DNA of 64,000 nt from Diphasiastrum complanatum (GCA_029204225.1 CM055092.1:38325800-38389799), one strand, 5' to 3'; positions 43,411 to 55,278 are shown, counted from the stretch's first letter. A program made the numbers and translations. The notes: generated from the letters alone by a model not told the origin.

Positions 43411-45452
43411 TAGTGTTGAAGGGGGTATGGATGGACGACTTTGAAGCATTGATATCTGGACACATGGAAAGTGAGTGAAATTCTTTTCTATTCTCTTCAA
43501 AATATTCTTGTCAATATTTGGCTCAATAATTTGTAGGCATAGATCAATGAGATCATCAGATGTCCACTACAATTACTATTTCAAGAAATTGCATTTAGCA
43601 TTTGAGATTGTTACATCGATAGAGTTATTGCCTTTTTATTTGTCCATGTTTTTGTTATACCATGGAATAACCTTTTTGTTCTCAAGAAAATAACCACGGG
43701 TCTATCCTTTCTATCCAACCAATTTGATCATTGTCAATAACCAAGCTTAATCGTTGCTCTCCAAGAACATAGATTTATAATAGTTTAAATCTCAAATTTA
43801 ATATACTCTATTGAACATAGGTAGATAAAGATTCTGGTTGATAAAAATTGTTCATTAAGCATTATGTTCTTATTCATGATAGATTACTTGTTGCAAAAAT
43901 GACATCGAATGAAGTCAAACAATTTTGGAGTGCAAAAATTTTCTATGCTTTGTATATGGTGGTCCTCTTACTACTCTTCGGTTCTTATAATTGGTTAGAT
44001 TTTCTAAGGCTCTACCTTATATCACGAGTTTGTTTCCCATCATGCAAGAAATTTGTTTGTTTTGATGTCACATAACTGGATTCTTGTTTGGTCTTCTTAG
44101 AGTTACTCAGATGAAATTTTATTTTTTTTACTGATGCATGCATGTTTATACAACTTATAGCTGGATGGACATTAACAATATTTTTTGAGATTTCTCACAT
44201 TGTAGGCAACTTTCCCAATCGTAGAGGTCAAGAATGGAATCCCTATAGTTCCTCATGGTTTTGGAGAGCTATGCAGGTAGTTAGACTTCAACATCAACAT
44301 TGTTATTTGTGTTGTGTATTGGTGTTTGCACATTGACTATACTTTTTTCATTTGAAAGCAATGTGAGATTGTTTTCATATATGTTTTCTAGATCTTTAGG
44401 TTTACAAAATTCAAACAAGTTTGAGCATCACATGGTAGATCTTATAATGGTTTCTTTTAGTAATTAGTTAGAATTTTCTAGTTGTTTGTAGTAATCAGAT
44501 CAAATTTATAAAAAGATTTCTATTTGTTGATTTGGCAGTATTTCAAGTTTATTCGTCGGTAAACTTCTCGACAAATTCTCTGTTGTGGACCCATTCAAGT
44601 GGCAGACTGAATTTGTAGGTACTTTCATGAGTGTTATTCATTTGTTTAACTCATTGTTGGGTATCTTTTGTGTGTATAACTTCTTCAAGATTAAGGTTTC
44701 ATGGTGGAATTAATGTGTAGAAGGTCCGTACACCTCAACCCTCCTACTTTTGTTAAATGAGTAAGTGGCCCACACAAAAACTAGGCAATGGCCAAAGACA
44801 AATTTGTTTCTCAAAAATGCCTTTCAAAAGTATATAATAGAATAATCATTTTGACACCAAAGTTGCCATACATAGTTGTAGATAATCCTAATATATGCCT
44901 CATTATTTGAGTACAAAACAAGTAGTTATCAAAAATTTCATGAAGGCTTTGATTGTATAATTAAATACTATGATTCTTGTCAACTCCACATTTACAAATT
45001 AGTGTCGAAAAAGTCTTTTAAAAAAGCAAAGCATCATTTCACTTATAAAAATTATAATGAAAGGAGAAACATTTTATGATAGATGCTCATTTTCCTTCTA
45101 ATTGTGTCATCTATTCTAAGAGTCTTCTGGTTAGCATCATGCATTATGCATTATTTCTTTCAGCTATATATGGAGCTCTATTCACAAAAGTTTATGATGA
45201 AAGAATTCAGGAGACTATAATGTCTATAGGCTTGTGAAACTTTTTTTATTTTTTTTTCAAGTTTACTAGGTTACATTTATGGACAAGTATTTGTAAAACT
45301 GCTTAAACAAGCTACTAACACGTTCTCCTCTGTAATTTTAGATTGAACACCACTTATTTCTGGGAGTGTATCATCTGCTCTACCCAAATATTCAACCCAT
45401 CATGGAGGCTACATGCAAAGAGTTTAACATACCATACAAGCGGCATGGTTCT
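43411..45452 (+). pseudogene. front-end fatty-acid desaturase relic with introns
   Basis: Membrane desaturases of this class introduce double bases toward the carboxyl end of acyl chains in the ER, using three His boxes. Exon-like blocks: 43411-43470 (GVWMDDFEALISGHM, weak), 43537-43690 (YNYYFKKLHLAFEIV, membrane-like), 43853-44030 (HDRLLVAKMTSNEVKQFWSA, YALYMVVLLLLFGSYNWLDF), 44161-44276 (GWTLTIFFEISHIVGNFPNR, ending AMQ at a GT donor), 44539-44618 (VYSSVNFSTNSLLWTHSSG) and 45342-45452 (IEHHLFLGVYHLLYPNIQPI, CKEFNIPYKRHGS, then donor GTAAGT). The first two His boxes are not found. The Gln of the QxxHH box is TAG at 44616-44618. Exon phases at 44276/44539 disagree by one base. Clearly dead. 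Substrate position cannot be told. Confidence 0.87.
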
Positions 45453-46620
45453 GTAAGTTGTATTTGGAATTGTACTAAGGTCTTATAGCTATAATAGCCG
45501 CTCAAATTAAGCATAAGCACCAAGTCTACTTTCATTTTTTAGTAAAAGATTCATACATATTAAAGAAAAATTGCGTGCACATTGATAAGAAGTAGAGATC
45601 GATTTTTCTGCTACTTATAATTGTTGTTTTGCATATTTGGGCTGCTATTAAAAGCCACATTCAATATTTAAAAGATATCGAAGGAGCAAATGTGGAACTC
45701 AGACTTGTTGGCTGACTGTATTAACTGAAGAAGTGCAAAAGACACACAACACAAGAGCACCATAGTATGAAGAAGCAAGGTGCGAAGTATAATAGAAAAT
45801 AATAATCTAAGTGCAATAAGTGCGAGGGCAAGAGCATCCAATGTGTGTAAGGTCAATCAAATGAGCACATGAAGGTAAGTTGTAAGTTGCGAGAATAAAA
45901 GACTTGAGGCTTAGCAATTTAGGATAAAATAAATTAGAAGTCCAATGTCAAGCTTGTAAATTGTAAATAAGACAAAAGGCTAGAAGAAGAATGAATCATG
46001 TGATTTTTCCAAAAGCAAGTTGATGTGGGAGTATGATTCATGTGAAGACCTTCAACTATAATAGAGGACCAAAAAAATAAAATAAAGAGCTTGAATTAAA
46101 TTCCTTGCCACATTGGATTAGCCAATGAGAATGAACAGATAAAAAAGCATTCCCCATGCATGTGATTTCCACTTATGTTCCTATGGAGGAGGACATAATG
46201 CCAAAATTCTAAAAGAACATCACTTTTTTTGCCTTCAAATGTTTTTACTTTTGCTTACATGAATAGTTGTGTTGTCATGTATTTCAATTGATTGTAAACA
46301 ATCTGTAAGGAAGAGTGAGAGAGTGAGCACCTCCCCTAATCTTCTCTAAGCTTTGTGATTTTCTTTCTTTGCTTTGTGGTTGTGGTAAATAGGAAGGTGG
46401 TAATCAGGAATTTGGTAAGTAGGATTGTAGTTGGATAGGTTTGTGGTAGGAAGAGAACTAACCAAGCTCAAGATGAACACTCCCTTGAAAATGAACCCAT
46501 GCTTGACAACATAGTTGTTTTTCTGTTGCTTTTGCTACTCCATGGTGATGGGTGTAAAGACAAGGTAAAGTAGCATGGGTTTTGACATTCTGTGAGTAAT
46601 TATCTTGCAAGCTAATATTG
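45453..46620. repeat. LTR-like sequence, unassigned
   Basis: From about 45706 (TGTTGGCTGAC) the sequence has the flavour of the K and 5.2-5.8-kb LTRs (TTAGAAGTCCAATGTC, CAATGAGAATGAACAG, GAGAGAGTGAGC), but no primer site or second copy was found. No gene is visible. Confidence 0.35.
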
Positions 46621-46621
46621 C

Positions 46622-47717
46622 TATTTTTTTACTTTGGGCCTACCAAAACAAAGGTATCTTCATAATCAAGACCTTTAATCTGAGAGTAGCCTTTAGCACA
46701 AAGTCTTGCTTTATACTTATTGATAGATCCATCATGATTATACTTGATTCTGAATACCCACTTACACCCGATCACATGCATGTTGTTTGGTGGCTCCACA
46801 AGCTCCCATGTGTTGTTTGACATCAAGGCTTCAAATTCTTGGGTCATTGCTTCAACCACTTCTTGGATTGAAAAGCTTCCTGGACATCCTTAGGCTCTTC
46901 ATCTGATATAAAAAGTGCATGATAGGAAGTTTCACCTTCCACTTGCCTTCCTTCTTCATCATATGTGAGCCTCCTTGGCTCAGATCTTGCTTGTGTAGAT
47001 CTTCTTGGTGTGATAGCTTGAATCTGCTCTTCTTCAAGCCTCGACCTCACCTCTTCTTGAACAACATCAAGGTTGATGATTGATCTTGCATGAGTCTCTT
47101 TGATCTGAACATCATCCAAGTTAAATTTTTGATTGTCAAGGAAGACCACATCTCTACAAACAACATTTTTGTCAATAGAGGGCAGATAAAGCTTGTATGC
47201 TTTTCTAGTAGATGCATAACCTACAAAAATTCCTTTCACTGCACTAGGATCTTCCTTCTTCCTAGTTTCTATAGGTACATGCACAAAGCATACACAACCA
47301 AAAATCCGAAGATGATCTATCTTAGGCTTTTTCTTATACAACATCTCAAATGGTGTCTTTCCTCCTATTGCAAGATTTGGAAGCCTATTACAAAGATAGT
47401 TTGCACATGCAACTGCCTCTCCCCAAAGCTAACTCTTGATGAAGATCCTTAACTCTCATGACATATGATGAAGCACTCTCATCTACTCTCTGATAACTTA
47501 GAAATATTTGGTTTCTAAGTGTAAGCAATCTAGAAGTATTTTTGATTTCATAGATTGTTTTTAGAGTATCCCAAGCTTCCTTGGCAGTGGTGCATGTACT
47601 GATCTCTCTTAACACTTCATTGGTAACATTCATTTTTATAAAATGAAGGGCATTTCTGGTTCTTTTGTGGAATGTTGCAGCTTCATTAGGTGCAGCAGGT
47701 TCTTCTTCAGTTCCACT
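46622..47717 (-). pseudogene. copia element V1: gag remainder fused to integrase C-terminus and RT start
   Basis: Minus strand from 47717: SGTEEEPAAPNEAATFHKRT and RNALHFIKMNVTNEVLREI (Gag), TLRNQIFLSYQRVDESAS, then an internal deletion near 47432 joining Gag LHQELA to integrase LWGEAVACANYLCNR. The integrase C-terminus follows (IDHLRIFGCVCFVHVP, RKKEDPSAVKGIFVGYASTR) with the linker (SEPRRLTYDEEGRQ) and, in a shifted frame, the RT start to LDYEDTF at about 46629. Protease, integrase core and the rest of RT/RNase H are lost. Confidence 0.9.
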
Positions 47718-47722
47718 CACAA

Positions 47723-48884
47723 TGTTGACTGTTTTCTCTTCTAGAATCTGTTTATTGTTCTTTGCTTCATTTACTTCTTGTTACAGCTACCTCCATTTTG
47801 GTTGTTAGATGGGCATGTTCTTAATCATTTTTTTTTGGTTCAATGCCCAGATCAGGCAGCAGATTCTCGGGGTTGTAGTATGGTTCAACCTGTCACGGAT
47901 ACTTAGATTTTGAACACTCTTGAGCTCTTGAAATCCCTTGCAATCGTTCTACCATGCAAGCACACCAAGAATGCCCAAAAACTGCTCTTCTTGAAACATG
48001 GTTGGGCATTATTATGGCACTTAAAAACAGGATTGCTAGAATGGATCATTGCAAAATGAAATCAGATCCTACACTTCTTTACTTGCATAAATTGACAAAA
48101 CAAGAAACAAGAACTACTCTACAAGATGTTAGAAGTCCAAAAATCAATAAACTAACCAGCCTTTTGATTCTTGGACATCCCAAGAACATCAAGAACTAGA
48201 ATGTTAGATAATATGTAGGATTTATGCCACATTTCTAGCCTATTTAGTTTACTTGAATGCTGGCTCCTACATTAATCCACAAGAAAACATGAAATCTAAT
48301 CCACAACTAGGAAAGCAAGAAAACTAATCCACTCTAAATCCACAACCACACACAATATGAATGGAAGGTCATGATCATAGGGGCATCACTCAAGAAAACC
48401 ATCATGATCAAGGAGCTTAGTGTAGCATCAAACTCATGGAAAATCTTCTTATTAAGCATGGAGTAGATACAATGCAAAAAGCTCCTCTTCACAAAGAGGG
48501 AGTCTCTTAAATAAGCAAGAGATCTCCTTAGGTGGCATCCTACTGAAATTTCAACATTTCATAAACTACAAGTGGAATAATGCTCTCCACTAGAGGTCAC
48601 CATCAAAAGGTGGATCACTCTACTTTCTTTAAGAGGGGTCTACTTGCATTTATTGCATTTGCCTAGAAATACTAGTTTCTACATGGTCATTCCATCTTCC
48701 AGGATTCACCATGAGGCTTACACAGTTCTTGCATGTCTTTCCTAACTAGTATTTCTCGGCTCTCATACTCGGCTCTTAGTCTTCATTAGTCTCGTCTTCT
48801 CAGAGACCTCCTCGGCCTAAGCTGAGAGGTGCTCTTGAGTTGCTTTGTCCGAATATCTTGGGGATTCGTCAGAATCAACCAACA
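47723..48884 (-). mobile_element. solo LTR U (1162 bp) in V1 gag
   Basis: Ends TGTTGACTGTTTTC and CAACCAACA (plus orientation) with a perfect TSD CACAA (47718-47722, 48885-48889). It splits the V1 Gag frame after MDIV. No coding or internal primer site was seen, so it is most likely a solo LTR left by LTR-LTR recombination. Strand is set by the presence of related sequence in the left 3 kb and is uncertain. Confidence 0.85.
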
Positions 48885-49004
48885 CACAATATCCATTACA
48901 TCTTGTAGAATCAACAATGATTCCATTCTGATCTTCCACATTGCATAATTGGAAGATGTTAATCTCTCACTGTGCTCTAAGAAATGTGAACCAGATGAAG
49001 ACAT
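48885..49004 (-). pseudogene. V1 Gag N-terminus
   Basis: Starts MSSSGSHFLEHSERLTSSNY at 49004, followed by AMWKIRMESLLILQDVMDIV, a normal copia Gag beginning. After MDIV the frame enters solo LTR U. It resumes at 47717. Confidence 0.88.
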
Positions 49005-49772
49005 CTTCTTGGTGAGAAATTCTAGTAATGATTAAAAAAAAAAAATGGAGTTGAAAGGATGTCGCTTGCTATCTCAATCTAGGATCTAGTATAGATGTTG
49101 ATCCACCCTATGAAATCTAGCCACAGATGTGAGAACAAATTCTCAATACAAAAAATCAATCTATCTTGAATTTGGATCTTGCTTCAATCACAAAAAAAGA
49201 AGCACATGCAAGCAAGAAGTCTATCTCTCCCATGAGTTTCAATGTACTGAAAAACTCTCTAGGAACTTACTTTCACCTCAAACATAGTAATATGTGTGAA
49301 CTGAAAAGTCTAAGACCTCAGAATACTCACTTCTATCCAATTCTACTTGATTGACAATAGAATTGATGAAATTGGTGAAAAAGACAAATGTGTGCTCACT
49401 TTGGCATATCCCACGAGTTGAGTACTCTCTCAAACTCTTTGATCACCTAAAACTCTTCTAAAAACTAATCAAATTGATTTAGAAACAAGAGCAACACATT
49501 CTACTCTCCAATACCTATCCAACAAGCTATAGAACATCAAATTTGGATCATTCCTTGAGAAGTAGCACTCATTAATGAGGGCTTATTTCACATGTGTGAG
49601 CTCTCTGTCCATACAGAGCTCTGCTTGATCAGATCAGCCTTGATTTGATCCACTTATGGTCCACAGATTGCTTGTTTCTCAGCGAGTTTGAATCCTTCTC
49701 CAAAATCCGAGTTCCTGCAAGAAAAAACATTGATGATCTGATGTATACACCCTCACCCCTTCAAAGCATGAA
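49005..49772 (-). other. leader of V1
   Basis: Region between primer site and Gag start with no gene. TTTCACATGTGTGAG lies near 49590. Confidence 0.6.
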
Positions 49773-49784
49773 GCTCTGATACCA
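49773..49784 (-). promoter_or_regulatory. copia primer-binding site (V1)
   Basis: Reverse complement TGGTATCAGAGC, adjoining the LTR at 49785. Confidence 0.92.
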
Positions 49785-50584
49785 TGTGAAGTTTTTAGCA
49801 TGTGTGAACTTCACCACACACCCTACAGGATGTTACTGAGGTGTTGTGATTGCACAAGATTGATCAAAGAACAGTATGCTTAAAAAATCTAAGGCAAGAG
49901 CTACACTAGTTTCACACTTGGGAACAGGCTCCACACATGTGTGTTTATCTATATACAAGATTTTTGGCCTCTACTGGCATACATCTAATGAAAAAAATCT
50001 AACTCTTCACTATGAGAAATGAATGTTAGAATTAATTCTAAGTGTCCAGTATGGGGAAAAGAGGCTGCTCTCGGGTAGAGAGAGAAAATCTATGATGGAA
50101 AACTCGAGTAGAGAGAGAATGAGTCCAAAACACCAAAATCTCAATATTCACAATATGGCAAAACATGCCCAACTTTCCCTACATGAGAGAGACTCGAATT
50201 CCTACAGTGGAGTTGCATGGCAAGTCCACTTAACTAAACTAATTCACCTACCAAAGATCCACATGTGTAACTGCATGCATGTATGGTGCATGTACTGCAT
50301 GTCAACTCATAAAATTGCCTAGACATTTGTAGATCACATAAACTACTTTGCATGTTGCATGCATTGATTGCATGTGGCTTGCATGCATACAGTAAGACTT
50401 TGCATGCTATCAAAACATCTGCATGTCATTACAATTGAACCTATCTAACTCAAATCTGAGCTGCACTAGAAGGATATGTGCTCAATTCACACTCCTTATA
50501 TGTACAACATGAAATCTAGTGGAAATTATCATGGACATGACCCCAAACTCGAGGTAGGAAGATAATATTTTAATAATCTTCACA
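49785..50584 (-). repeat. 5' LTR of V1 (800 bp)
   Basis: Plus orientation TGTGAAGTTTTTAG to ATAATCTTCACA. It matches V2's LTR (58298-59006) apart from an inserted segment that includes 49912-49974, nearly identical to X's 5' LTR. Nine TGCATG words lie at 50272-50425. It is followed by TGAAG (50585-50589), the retained half of a TSD that also occurs at the matching point (54998-55002) of H's 3' LTR. Confidence 0.92.
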
Positions 50585-50589
50585 TGAAG

Positions 50590-50865
50590 AGCCTGAAAGA
50601 TAAAGTAATCTTTACAATTGTAGACCTTGACCAAATCGTTTCACCATTGGTGTTTTTGGATGCCAATTTACCAAAATATCTTTGGATAACCAGTTATGTC
50701 GCTCTAGTATTCATTGTGAATTTTATATATTCTAGTCCGTTTACCATCATACATGTAGTTACCATGCAAAATATGAGATTATTCTCTCTCTTAGGGAACG
50801 ATCAAACCTTTTATACTACGTAATTCATCGATTTTGTGAAAATCTATAACGACTAGGCCACCACA
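50590..50865 (+). repeat. remaining right part of H 5' LTR
   Basis: Ends ACTAGGCCACCACA, five bases before the primer site. Equivalent to 55003-55278. Confidence 0.88.
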
Positions 50866-50870
50866 TAATT

Positions 50871-50888
50871 TGGCGCCATTGCCGGGGA
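50871..50888 (+). promoter_or_regulatory. primer-binding site of H (tRNA-Asp type)
   Basis: TGGCGCCATTGCCGGGGA differs at one base from the K primer site TGGCGCCGTTGCCGGGGA. This form is usual in the Tat/Athila branch of plant gypsy elements. Confidence 0.88.
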
Positions 50889-50953
50889 GATGAATTTCAC
50901 CTTTTGCAATATTTTTAAGTGTATTACATCTATGAATCTTTCTCATGTAATGC

Positions 50954-52361
50954 ATGCCAAGAACATACTCTCAAGCAATTATTGAACAGAAACGTTTAGA
51001 GCGTGCACAACGGTTAGAAGCATATTGACCAAAATATAGATTATCCAATTTGCTATGCGGGTAGGCAACTCGCTGCATCAGAGCGAGAAGCACTAGGGAT
51101 GATTTATTCAGTAAAAAAATTTAGACATTATCTTTTAGGATACCCTTTTTTTTTCACGTAGATCACTACGCATTAAAACATTTAGTGAATAAACCTGATC
51201 TTTCGGGTAGAATAGCTAGATGGGTATTATTATTAGATGAGTTTAATTATGAAGTAGAATTAAGAAGAGGAAAGGATCATCAAAATGTTCACTATATATC
51301 CCGCGTCCAAACAAAAAATCAATTAGAAACCATTTCTGATGAATTTCCAGATGAACATATAATGCTTATTCAATCGGAAACATCAATTTATATGGGCGTT
51401 ATTAACTTCTTACAGGACCAGATATATCCTGAACATTTAAATAAACAGCAAAAAACTGTTTTTCTTTCTAAGATAGGACCTTATACGATTATAAATAGAA
51501 TATTGTATAAATTAGGAGCTGACAATAGTCTCCGCCGGTGTTTAGAACCAATCGAGACGACCGGTGTAATAAGTGCATTACATGAGGAAGATTCGGGGGG
51601 TCACCATGCTCTTAAAAATACTGCAAAAATTTTTTTCAATGCTAAATATTGGTGGCCTACCATCTATAGAGATGTTAAATTATTCTTAAAAAAATGTGAT
51701 GCATGCCAGAGAATGGGAAAATCCAGCTTCGCAACACATTGGCCGCTTACTCCAATTATTCCCTTAGCACCCTTTGAGAAGTGGGGGATAGATTTTGTAG
51801 GACCTATCAAACCGATCATGCATAAAACTCGTCGTCGTTACATACTCGTTGCCACGGACTATGCTACCAAGATGGTAGAGGCCGAAGCCACAATTAAGAA
51901 CGATGTTAAGACTGTAGCAAGGTCTTTATTCCAAAACATTATAACGCGATATGGTTGTCCCTTAGAACTCGTTAGCGATAGGGGAACCCATTTCCTTAAT
52001 CAGACCATTGAAGCCATGTTGTCATATTTTTCTATTACACATCGCCAAACCACTCCATATAATCCAAAAGCAAATGGGCTTACGGAGCGGGCAAATGAAA
52101 TTTTATGTAAAATTTTAAATAAAGTAACGGAAACACATTCTTCTGATTGGGATCATGAAAATAAAAATTAAACGAGGAGACTATGTACTTCTGTATGATA
52201 ACAGACACATGTTGTTTCCTGGAAAATTACATACCAGATGGACGGGACTGTATAAAGTCATAGAAGTTTTTAATAATGGATCACTTCAGTTAGCTGATCT
52301 CCAAGGACATTTACTTGACACTCGAGTAAATGGTTCAAGGGTGAAGTGCTATTATGACTAG
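50954..52361 (+). pseudogene. H gag start fused to RNase H and integrase
   Basis: ATG at 50954 opens MPRTYSQAIIEQKRLERAQR, a plausible gag start. After about 24 codons it passes directly to RNase H (DYPICYAGRQLAASEREALG), so most of gag, protease and RT are deleted. A one-base shift lies in the T run near 51150. The frame from 51185 then holds the RNase H end, zinc-binding H...H/CDACQRMGK, the catalytic core with D in GIDFVGPI, D in VSDRGTHF and E in GLTERANE, up to SSDWDHE. A second deletion joins this to the C-terminal RGDYVLLYDNRHMLFPGKLH and RWTGLYKV segment ending at 52361. Confidence 0.92.
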
Positions 52362-52928
52362 TTTCCGGTGCATCATTTTTACCGAAGTTTGCGAAAATGC
52401 CGAAACCAGGTTGTACATTTTTGCGAAAATGCCGAAACCAGCATACATTTTTGTGAAAATGCCGAAACACAACACCTACGTTACATTTCTATATTATTTT
52501 GCATAAAACCTGACACTATATTGGAATATGGTTATTAAGTGAATTCACCAATACGAAAATTGCGACATGTACCTTCGCATTTTTCGGGATTTTCAGCCTT
52601 TTGACATCTTCGTATTTTTTGCATTTTCAACGAAAAAAATGAAAATCTTTGCTTTGACTTACTAAGCGAAGCATTTGTGTATTTTGTTTATTTATTTATT
52701 TATTTATTTTTTAGGACTAGACACTTTATTGTTGAGTATGTACCTTCAAAATGAAGGACACGGTTCCATTTAATATTAGTCTAATCTACCGAAATACCAT
52801 CAATACGTCTAAAACCTCAAACACTTCAGTTGTTGTCGCTACCAATTTCCATCACTCTTGCTCTCCGATTTCTGAATTGTTACAATCAAGCTCTTTTCTG
52901 CCATCGCTCATTTACAACTGCAAGCACC
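52362..52928 (+). other. spacer between H pol and downstream ORF
   Basis: GCGAAAATGCCGAAACCAG recurs two or three times at 52390-52470, followed by an A/T-rich stretch with (TTTA)n at 52687-52712. Perhaps the leader of the next ORF. Confidence 0.5.
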
Positions 52929-54216
52929 ATGGCGATTGTATTCAAAATGCACCCAAAGCCAGTAATACCAGTATTACAACCACTAGTTGTTCGAGTGCAA
53001 ATTGAAGGACTTCTTCAATTTAACCCATCAGTACTTCTTACTGATTTGTGTTATGAGCTGATCCACAATTTGAGTGAAACAGAAGAAGGACATATTTTCA
53101 CTACCGTCCGCAATCAAGAGATTGTTATTACAGAAGGATTTTACTGTCGTGCCTTAGGATTGCCTATGGACGGCAGTATGCCAGTGACTAAACCATATTT
53201 CACCGTAGAGAGCAGAGTTTTCCAAGAAGAAGCTTATCTTGAGAAACGAGGATATAAACTCTCTTACATTAGAGATCCCAATCTCAAAAGCTTCATTTGA
53301 TTTGTTGTTGCTTCTATCTTTTTACCTGAGCAAGAGTACACCGTCTCAAATACACCAATGGAGAATGGATTACCTTTTTTTACCTGAACTTTTAAAGAAC
53401 GATGGGAAAAACCCTTGGACTTTTTCTAACATAAATACTCTTTGGGCCAAACTAACTGTGCATTTACAAGGAATCCTTGCCCTTGCCATTGTTCAGAATA
53501 AGTTCAATGTGCAAAGTAACTATATCCATGTGGTCGTAGGATCCTTGTATATATACATTTTAGAATACCTAAGAACATTTGAAAATAATATTTTTCTAGC
53601 TCTGGATGAGTATTTGAATAAATTAGGATCAATTAACATTTTTGATGTGAAGGAAATTGTTTCTAACTCCAAATCAGTTTCTTCTCGAGTTTCTCACCAG
53701 TTACTATTCCCTAATCTATGAGAAATTTACACAGATTGGGAAGATAACTATTCTCGTTATTTGGATGAAGTAAAAACAAATAATATACTTCGCTCCACTA
53801 ATCCAATAACCAGATCATATTACACTTATAGACATGTAAATATTGCTTCTCTTATTTCGTATGCCCTTCTGTCTGTTCAACAACTGTACATTAAAGCAAA
53901 ATTTTCCGAATATACATATGCTGCCCTTTCACTAACTGTCCCTTCTGCCGAGATGTCTGAAATCCTGACCGAGGATAGTTGGTACATGCATTTTGTTAAT
54001 AATATATTAATTGGTAGCCCTCTTGCACCAATGGGCAATCAAGGAATGGGGGGTTATCCAAACTTGTTATTTCAAGAAGACTATAATCAGAAGAACAATT
54101 ATTTCCTGGCAACAAAAGGAATGACATTGGAGCAAGTAAATGAAGAGAACGAAGCTCGAGCCATGGCCATTTTTCATAACAAGCCAGCCAGTCGAAAGCG
54201 ACAGAGAAGGACATAA
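52929..54216 (+). pseudogene. H downstream ORF (env-like position), about 430 codons, function unknown
   Basis: ATG at 52929 starts MAIVFKMHPKPVIPVLQPLV. Blocks include QFNPSVLLTDLCYELIHNLS and EIVITEGFYCRALGLPMDGS; a frame change near 53285 leads to FDLLLLLSFYLS, PWTFSNINTLWAKLTVHLQG, NYIHVVVGSLYIYILEY; one stop (TGA 53719-53721) then SYYTYRHVNIASLISYALLS and a basic end RKRQRRT that looks like a nuclear-localisation signal. Position between integrase and 3' LTR is that of the extra ORF of Athila/Tat elements. The VRNQEIVIT...ALGLP block resembles in layout a domain common in plant transposon ORFs. No clear signal peptide or fusion segment is seen. Two lesions disable this copy. Confidence 0.65.
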
Positions 54217-54258
54217 ATCAGTTGTTTGTGAGCCGCTGCACAGTTGAGGAAAGAGATA

Positions 54259-55278
54259 TGTGGAGTCTCATGATCTCACATTATCCAAGTTTTGTCATAT
54301 ATTATAAAAAAAAATTAATTTTTATATTTTTAAATGTGCTATAGTGCCTAAATTCATGTAAAGGCCTAATTGCACCTTGTAAATTCATATTTAGAATAAA
54401 AGTTGTGACGTTCTATAAGAGACGCAGTAGCAGTTTAGAACCGACATTTTGACGGTTCGTAAACGATGTTGAGGTTGAAGAACATTCCTATAAGGACAAC
54501 ACTATGTGCTATTGTACTAACGCATTTCTACACAGAGCTAAGTATCAATAGAGAGTGAAGAGCAAGTTCCTATAGCTTGAGCATTCTTTCCCTCTACTAT
54601 CTTTCACAGGATTACTTATTATCATTGTGCAAATACACTCTGTATGATCTGTGATTGATTGTGATATTCTTCTGTTTGTATCACACACATTTCTCATGTC
54701 TTACTGAATTTCAACTACTCTAACATGGATTTTCAGGTGACACCAGCAAGTAACAATTCTGACTAATAGGAGCAGGGAATTAGCCGAAGCTATTAAGCAT
54801 AACTTTTAGCAGAACTTCCTTCAATTCTGAGTGAGCTATGTGTTCAGCTATGAGATTGTTTGATGCTTTATTCTGTTTGCTTCCTACGATAAAAACTAAT
54901 TCTCTATGTTTGACTAAGAAGAATCTTTAGCCAATGTGATTCTGCTTGATGAATCTATTTGCTAGTTGCTGTTTGTTTTGACTGTTTATCTGATGTCTGA
55001 AGAGCCTGAAAGATAAAGTAATCTTTACAATTGCAGACCTTGACCAAATCGTTTCACCATTGGTGTTTCTGGATGCCAATTTACCAAAATAACTTTGGAT
55101 AACCAGTTATGTCACTGTAGTATTCATTGTGAATTTTATATATTTCAGTCCATTTACCATCATACATATAGTTACCATGCAAAAGATGAGATTATTCTCT
55201 CTCTTGGGGAATCATCAAATCTTTTATACTATGTAATTCATTGATTTTGTGGAAATCTATAACGACTAGGCCACCACA
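54259..55278 (+). repeat. 3' LTR of H (1020 bp)
   Basis: Starts TGTGGAGTCTCATG just after a purine tract (GAGGAAAGAGATA, 54246-54258) and ends GGCCACCACA. The 3' LTR start is judged from these signals because the matching 5' end lies beyond V1. Confidence 0.8.

Larger units (their letters stand above)
50590..55278 (+). mobile_element. gypsy element H (internally deleted), 5' LTR cut by V1
   Basis: 5' LTR remainder 50590-50865 and 3' LTR 54259-55278. The 276 bp after the V1 insertion point match the last 276 bp of the 3' LTR at about 94% by eye. The primer site is tRNA-Asp-type. Contents: a 24-codon gag start, RNase H end, integrase and a separate downstream ORF. The right end abuts copia S gag in mid-frame, so H inserted into S. 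Confidence 0.88.

Noticed and set aside
47388-47720. V1 Gag piece as an independent gene
   Set aside because: It continues the Gag frame at 49004 once solo LTR U is removed.
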